NCBI GenBank assembly: GCA_944363695.1
Contig: CALVUW010000039.1
Location: 1 to 9,874 of the forward strand
From: an uncultured Bacilli bacterium
Lineage (GTDB): Bacteria; Bacillota_I; Bacilli_A; RF39; UBA660
DNA length: 9,874 nucleotides
Direction of reading: 5' to 3'
In this document: piece after piece, positions 6,409-9,874 of the stretch
Numbering within the stretch: the stretch's first letter is position 1
How the letters are laid out: every line of letters starts with the position of its first letter
Position numbers and translations under genes: made by a program
The notes under the pieces: model-generated
Told to the model about the DNA's origin: nothing
The model's input: the letters and a program-made list of their open reading frames with translations, nothing else
Databases searched by the model: none

Positions 6409-6657
6409 ATGGACACAAGAACATTAACAGAAAAAATTGTTTTAAATTTAGTAACAAATCAAGAAGCTGTAAGTGTAAAAGAGTTTCCAAGTGATGATGA
6501 AAATACTACCGTTATTGAAGTACTAGTAGCCGAAGAAGATATGGGTCGTGTAATTGGCAAAAGTGGCAAAACTGCCGCTGCTATTAGAACCTTAGTACAA
6601 GCTAGTAGCGCTTTACATGATAATAAATATGTTAAAATTAATTTTGACAAATTTTAG
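6409..6657 (+). CDS. khpA: KH-domain RNA-binding protein KhpA
   Basis: An 82-residue single-KH-domain protein. The RNA-binding GxxG loop is GKSG at residues 50-53 inside GRVIGKSGKTAAAIRTLV, and the protein ends soon after KYVKINF, both typical of KhpA. In other Firmicutes KhpA acts with KhpB (Jag) in post-transcriptional control that affects cell division and elongation; khpB is not in the window. It follows rpsP by 2 nt, the common rpsP-khpA order, with AAGGAA at 6395-6400 inside the end of rpsP. The operon ends here at a terminator that begins in the stop codon; rimM and trmD, often next, are absent. Confidence 0.95.
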   Translation: MDTRTLTEKIVLNLVTNQEAVSVKEFPSDDENTTVIEVLVAEEDMGRVIGKSGKTAAAIRTLVQASSALHDNKYVKINFDKF

Positions 6658-6685
6658 AAGTTACATGTTTGTAATTTCTTTTTTT
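6656..6685 (+). terminator. intrinsic terminator of rpsP-khpA
   Basis: AGAAGTTACA (6656-6665) pairs with TGTAATTTCT (6670-6679) over a TGTT loop, a 10-bp stem with one G-U pair, followed by T at 6679-6685. The stem starts within the khpA TAG stop codon and the T-run ends 3 nt before the next ribosome binding site. Confidence 0.85.
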
Positions 6686-6688
6686 ATT

Positions 6689-6694
6689 GGAGGA
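6689..6694 (+). promoter_or_regulatory. ribosome binding site deciding the start of the metalloprotein gene
   Basis: GGAGGA lies 6 nt before ATG 6701. The frame is open back to 6617, but that extension would overlap the end of khpA and translate through the terminator hairpin, so ATG 6701 is chosen. Confidence 0.8.
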
Positions 6695-6700
6695 TTATTT

Positions 6701-7525
6701 ATGCAGGAAAAGTTACAATATTTAATGAATAGCGTAAAAGACGATGAATTTTTACAAGAATATGGAAATCTGTATCATAGATGGTTGTTATCCACTCAGA
6801 CTTCTTCTGCTGCTCAGGGCCCCTTACAAAGTATGCCCGCACCTGCAGCGAAAGCGTTAGTAGAACAATTTATTACGACCTATTTTAGAGATAGTCTTGA
6901 TGATTATGAGAAAAATAAGAAACAGAAGATTAGAATATGGAAAGAAGAAGCCTTAATTCAATTTATCAATGATTTAAAAGCTGGTAACCCAGTTACGATT
7001 TCTAATTTTACCTTAACAGATGCTTATGATTTATTTCGCGCAAAAGGTAGTTTATTCTATATGAATGAGAGATGTTGGCAAATGGATATATTAGATCAAA
7101 ATACATTTGCTACAGCGCGTACTTTGTTTCATGAATGGACGCATAAAATGGATAATGATTATAACTTTTTCGCCACCGAGATAGAAGCGGATATTTTATC
7201 AGAGGCCAAAGCATTTTATGGGAGCTTTTTACTAGGTGAATATGCTTATGATAATTTTGGATCTGATGTTAGTTTATCTTACGATCAGATTGGGAATGCT
7301 ACCATAACTTCTATTCGTCAATATCAGCAGTTTTTTAAAGGAAATCAATTAGAGATTCCTGAAGCATGGAAAGATTATCCTCATATTTTAGGCTATTTAA
7401 TTGCCGATTGTTGGTATAAAAGTCAAGAGGGAAAAACATTATCAGAAAAATGTGTATCCTTAAATGAGGCGATTGAAAATCCAAGAAGTTTACAAAAAAT
7501 ATATAGAAAAAAAGTACAGTTCTGA
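6701..7525 (+). CDS. unrecognised 274-residue protein with HExxH zinc-peptidase-like motif
   Basis: I do not recognise the family. The protein has no signal peptide or membrane segment, so it should be cytoplasmic. The clearest element is LFHEWTHKMD, with His144, Glu145 and His148 as an HExxH motif. Glu168, in ILSEAKAFYG, lies 20 residues after the second His, the same spacing as thermolysin His146 to Glu166, so a gluzincin-like zinc site is plausible. Glu160 and Glu162 are alternative ligands. The N-terminal 110 residues are charged and helical with a Pro/Ala-rich segment (PLQSMPAPAAKAL). The start at ATG 6701 follows GGAGGA. The gene stands alone between the khpA terminator and the cdsA promoter, and its own promoter is not clear. 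Activity is inferred from motif only; it could be a non-peptidase metalloprotein. Confidence 0.8.
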   Translation: MQEKLQYLMNSVKDDEFLQEYGNLYHRWLLSTQTSSAAQGPLQSMPAPAAKALVEQFITTYFRDSLDDYEKNKKQKIRIWKEEALIQFINDLKAGNPVTISNFTLTDAYDLFRAKGSLFYMNERCWQMDILDQNTFATARTLFHEWTHKMDNDYNFFATEIEADILSEAKAFYGSFLLGEYAYDNFGSDVSLSYDQIGNATITSIRQYQQFFKGNQLEIPEAWKDYPHILGYLIADCWYKSQEGKTLSEKCVSLNEAIENPRSLQKIYRKKVQF

Positions 7526-7567
7526 CACTTAGATGGTGTATAAATTCCCGAATTTCATAAAATACAA

Positions 7568-7596
7568 TTGTCTAAACGGAAAAATTATATTATACT
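7568..7596 (+). promoter_or_regulatory. sigma-A-type promoter of cdsA-rseP operon
   Basis: TTGTCT (7568-7573), 17 bp, then TATACT (7591-7596). The predicted start near 7603 gives a leader of about 21 nt carrying AGGAGG (7613-7618). A 14-bp perfect dyad AAATTCCCGAATTT (7542-7555) lies 12 bp upstream of the -35; whether it binds anything is unknown. Confidence 0.78.
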
Positions 7597-7623
7597 TAAG
7601 AAGTAGAAGTATAGGAGGATTGT

Positions 7624-8424
7624 ATGAAAAAACGTGTGATCAGTGCCATTGTAATGGTTGCGATCTTTGTACCATTACTAATACTTGGAAATGAAGCTTT
7701 TGCCATTTTCATGACAATTTTATCAGTAGCGGGTTTATATGAATTGATTCATGTTCGTGAAAATACTAAAAAATTTCCTTCTTTAGTAAAAGTATTTGCT
7801 TATATATTAGTTGTCTGTTTTTCTGTGATGAATTATCAGAAAAATGTATTTAGTTATACGGTGGATTATCGGGTAATGGCTATCATTATCTTTGCCTTTT
7901 TACTGCCAATACTATTTACGAATAAAAAAGAAAGTTATACTATCAATGATGCGCTTTATATGGTAGGATCACTATTATTTATTGCTTTATCATTTAATCT
8001 TGTTATTTTAGTACGAAATTATGATCTGAATTATTTAATATATATATTATTAATTACAACGATGACAGATACCTTTGCTTTCATCACTGGTAAATATATT
8101 GGTAAGCATAAATTAGTACCTGAAATTAGTCCGAATAAAACGATAGAAGGCCTAATTGGTGGTGTGTTTATGGGAACCTTTATTCCAACCGTTTTTTATT
8201 TCACGGTTATGAATTCTCATATTTCATTAGTGTTATTAATCTTTATTACGGCTCTTTTATCAATTGTAGGACAATTAGGTGATTTAGTATTTTCTAGTAT
8301 TAAACGTACTTATCAGGTAAAGGATTTTTCCAATCTAATCCCAGGTCATGGTGGTATTCTTGATCGTTTTGATAGTTTAGTTTTTACGATGTTAGCATTT
8401 ATTTTAACAGTAGGCATTATATAA
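7624..8424 (+). CDS. cdsA: phosphatidate cytidylyltransferase (CDP-diacylglycerol synthase)
   Basis: A 266-residue integral membrane enzyme that makes CDP-diacylglycerol from phosphatidic acid and CTP, the branch point to phosphatidylglycerol and cardiolipin. The family signature is complete at the C-terminus: SSIKRTYQVKDF (224-235) followed by LIPGHGGILDRFDS (238-251), with the HGG and DRxD residues present. The upstream TDTFAFITGKYIGKHKL and ISPNKTIEGLIGG stretches are also typical. Several hydrophobic segments run through the first 200 residues. AGGAGG lies 5 nt before the ATG. rseP starts 9 nt downstream, and its AAGGAGG overlaps the cdsA stop, so translation may be coupled. uppS, the common upstream neighbour, is absent. 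Confidence 0.96.
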   Translation: MKKRVISAIVMVAIFVPLLILGNEAFAIFMTILSVAGLYELIHVRENTKKFPSLVKVFAYILVVCFSVMNYQKNVFSYTVDYRVMAIIIFAFLLPILFTNKKESYTINDALYMVGSLLFIALSFNLVILVRNYDLNYLIYILLITTMTDTFAFITGKYIGKHKLVPEISPNKTIEGLIGGVFMGTFIPTVFYFTVMNSHISLVLLIFITALLSIVGQLGDLVFSSIKRTYQVKDFSNLIPGHGGILDRFDSLVFTMLAFILTVGII

Positions 8425-8433
8425 GGAGGCATT

Positions 8434-9468
8434 ATGGTAACATTACTGCTATTTATCTTAATCTTAGGAACGATTATTTTTGTCCATGAAGGTGGGCACT
8501 TTCTCTTTGCCAAGTTAACAGGAATTTATGTCCATGAATTTGCACTTGGTATGGGTCCTAAGTTAATTAGTTATCAAGGAAAAGAAACTCTTTATTCTCT
8601 TCGACTAATTCCCATCGGTGGTTTTTGTCAGATGGCAGGAGAAGAGGGGGAAGAAGAAAATATTCCTAAAGAAAAGACACTACCGGGTAAAAAGCCTTGG
8701 CAGAGATTTTTAGTATTATTCTTTGGGGCTGGTTTTAATTTTTTATCAGCGATGTTAGTGCTATTCTTTAGCGCTCTAATTTGGGGATCTCCTAATCCAG
8801 AACCAATCTTATCAACGATAGAGGAAGGAAGTGCGGCGGAAGCAGCGGGCTTAGAAGCCGGAGATCGAATTGTCGAAATTAATGATCATAAGATTTCTAC
8901 GATGGATGATGTGTCTTTATACTTAGCAATTGATAAACATAAAGAAGCAACGACATTTGTAGTAGAAAAAGAAGATGGTAGTAAAAAGACTTATGAAATT
9001 ATGCCTGAAAAATTAGTAGAAGATGATACAGTTACTTATCGTTATGGTATTGGTCTTGTAACAGAACAAGAAACAGGCCTTGGTAATGCTTTTCAATATA
9101 TGTTTGTGAAAACCGGTTCTTTGTTCAAACAGATGTGGGTAACAGTTAGTAACTTATTTACGGGAGGCGTATCCGTTAGTCAATTAAGTGGCCCTGTTGG
9201 TATTTATGAAATTGTAGGAATCCAAGCAGAAGGTGGTGTTTCTAGTCTATTATATCTATTCGCTTTTCTTTCCATTAATGTTGGCTTTATTAACTTGTTA
9301 CCACTACCTGCCTTTGATGGAGGCCATATTCTATTCTTAATTATTGAGAAAATAAAGGGAAGTCCGGTTAAGCCTGAGACGGAAGCAAAATTTCACACCG
9401 TGGGGTTATTCTTATTAATGGCGTTAATGGTATATATTACCTTTAATGATATATTACGTTTACTATAG
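8434..9468 (+). CDS. rseP: RseP/RasP family site-2 zinc metalloprotease
   Basis: A 344-residue intramembrane metalloprotease that cleaves transmembrane anti-sigma factors and leftover signal peptides. HEGGH (residues 18-22) lies in the first membrane segment. The second catalytic motif, NLLPLPAFDGGH (287-298), has Asp295 as the third zinc ligand in a F-D-G version of the usual LDG. Membrane segments are near 2-22, 91-116, 268-300 and 321-343. A single PDZ domain occupies about 121-192, with GLEAGDRIVEIN as its landmark. At 344 residues it is shorter than B. subtilis RasP (422) but normal for one-PDZ members. It is transcribed with cdsA; dxr, often between the two, is missing. The next gene begins 9 nt after its stop. 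Confidence 0.95.
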   Translation: MVTLLLFILILGTIIFVHEGGHFLFAKLTGIYVHEFALGMGPKLISYQGKETLYSLRLIPIGGFCQMAGEEGEEENIPKEKTLPGKKPWQRFLVLFFGAGFNFLSAMLVLFFSALIWGSPNPEPILSTIEEGSAAEAAGLEAGDRIVEINDHKISTMDDVSLYLAIDKHKEATTFVVEKEDGSKKTYEIMPEKLVEDDTVTYRYGIGLVTEQETGLGNAFQYMFVKTGSLFKQMWVTVSNLFTGGVSVSQLSGPVGIYEIVGIQAEGGVSSLLYLFAFLSINVGFINLLPLPAFDGGHILFLIIEKIKGSPVKPETEAKFHTVGLFLLMALMVYITFNDILRLL

Positions 9469-9477
9469 AGGTGGAGT

Positions 9478-9874
9478 ATGAAAGAAAAAAAGAAAATTAT
9501 TGGCTTGGTTAGTGCTATTGTGGTATTAATTATTGTCATTGTTGGTGTCAGTTATGCCTGGCTTACCATGACAGTACAAGGTAATGAAAAACAAGTATTA
9601 CGAGTTGGAGGCTTGCGTATTATTTTGAATGAAACCAATTCACTAACGATTAGTGATGCTAGGCCTATTAGTGATAGTGAAGGAATGGCCCAAGATGGTT
9701 TTATCTTTTCTGTTGAAAATCAAGGTGCATTAGCAGCAGATTACAATGTTTATCTAGATGATGATACAATAGAAACAAATAAAACAAGATTGGATGATCA
9801 GTATGTTAAATATAGTCTAGATGTTAATGATACAACTGGAACTGCTAAAACTTTAAGCAATCGTTTAATCTACA
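9478..9874 (+). CDS. SipW/TasA-type exported protein, 3' end cut by window
   Basis: The first 132 codons of a gene running off the window. Residues 1-6 are lysine-rich, 7-24 strongly hydrophobic, and SYAWLTMTVQGNEKQVLRVG follows. A Tyr-Ala-Trp or Ala-Ala-Phe step after the helix, then a beta strand ending in a Gly-rich turn (GGLRIIL), resembles TasA/camelysin-type proteins exported with a SipW-like signal peptidase. The remainder, with SVENQGALAADYNVYLDDD, reads like a beta-sandwich with a strand describing an N-to-D edge. The ATG is preceded by GAGGTGGAG (9468-9476) starting on the last base of the rseP stop, so it is very likely part of the cdsA-rseP transcript. Function is unknown: a matrix or fibre subunit is possible, as is an uncleaved membrane-anchored protein. 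No signal peptidase gene is visible. Confidence 0.8.
   Translation, partial: MKEKKKIIGLVSAIVVLIIVIVGVSYAWLTMTVQGNEKQVLRVGGLRIILNETNSLTISDARPISDSEGMAQDGFIFSVENQGALAADYNVYLDDDTIETNKTRLDDQYVKYSLDVNDTTGTAKTLSNRLIY

Noticed and set aside
6459..6650. Minus-strand open frame of 63 codons inside khpA
   Set aside because: Antisense of a confidently identified KH-domain gene.
6644..6675. TTGACA (6644-6649) and TGTAAT (6670-6675) as a promoter for the metalloprotein gene
   Set aside because: The spacer is 20 bp, against 17 bp in the other four promoters, and TTGACA is explained by the codons for Phe-Asp-Lys at the end of khpA. The gene's promoter is left unassigned.
6617..6700. Upstream extension of the metalloprotein frame into khpA
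   Set aside because: It overlaps khpA and the terminator; GGAGGA before ATG 6701 is a much better start.
7542..7555. Perfect dyad AAATTCCCGAATTT as a terminator after the metalloprotein gene
   Set aside because: The stem is only 6 bp with a 2-nt loop and no T-run follows. It may be an operator or chance in AT-rich DNA.

Overview
The window is AT-rich DNA from a low-GC Gram-positive bacterium (Firmicutes, most likely class Bacilli in the broad sense). The order miaB-ymcA-cotE matches the Bacillus subtilis neighbourhood, and cotE encodes a spore-coat morphogenetic protein, so the host or its recent ancestor made spores. TGA is used as a stop (miaB, cotE, the metalloprotein gene, all at ends supported by family length or context) and Trp is TGG, so the standard bacterial code applies and this is not a Mycoplasma-type code. 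The surface proteins look like those of uncultured gut Bacilli, but genus cannot be fixed from the sequence. All convincing genes are on the + strand and no gene-free stretch exceeds about 100 bases.

Region 1 (1-3665) holds one monocistronic gene for a large cell-wall adhesin: signal peptide, thioester domain, nine CnaB-type domains and a sortase signal (VPDTA, membrane helix, basic tail). Seven of the nine CnaB domains each carry a fixed pair of cysteines about 39-40 residues apart, which is unusual for a Gram-positive surface protein. The gene has a promoter of the form TTGAAA-17-TATACT and ends in a terminator whose 5' arm includes its last codons.

Region 2 (3642-6050) holds miaB (tRNA methylthiotransferase), overlapped by a short ymcA/ricA-like gene, then a terminator, then cotE with a TTG start and a possible mother-cell sigma promoter. 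In B. subtilis the Ric proteins affect development (competence, biofilm, sporulation) and RNA processing, and CotE organises the outer coat. In place of mutS/mutL, cotE is followed here by Region 3 (6067-6685): a strong housekeeping promoter driving rpsP (ribosomal protein S16) and khpA (KH-domain RNA-binding protein), closed by a terminator.

Region 4 (6689-7525) encodes an unrecognised 274-residue cytoplasmic protein with HEWTH and a glutamate 20 residues further on, the thermolysin-type zinc-ligand spacing. Region 5 (7568-9874) is an envelope operon: cdsA (CDP-diacylglycerol synthase), rseP (site-2 protease), and a secreted or anchored protein of the SipW/TasA type cut off by the window end. 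The usual neighbours uppS and dxr are absent from this cluster.

Control signals are very compact: four sigma-A-like promoters all have 17-bp spacers, predicted leaders are only about 20-25 nt, and all three intrinsic terminators begin in or at the stop codon of the gene they end. At 3642-3670 a promoter for miaB lies within the terminator of the adhesin gene. No tRNA, rRNA, CRISPR array, insertion sequence or riboswitch was seen.
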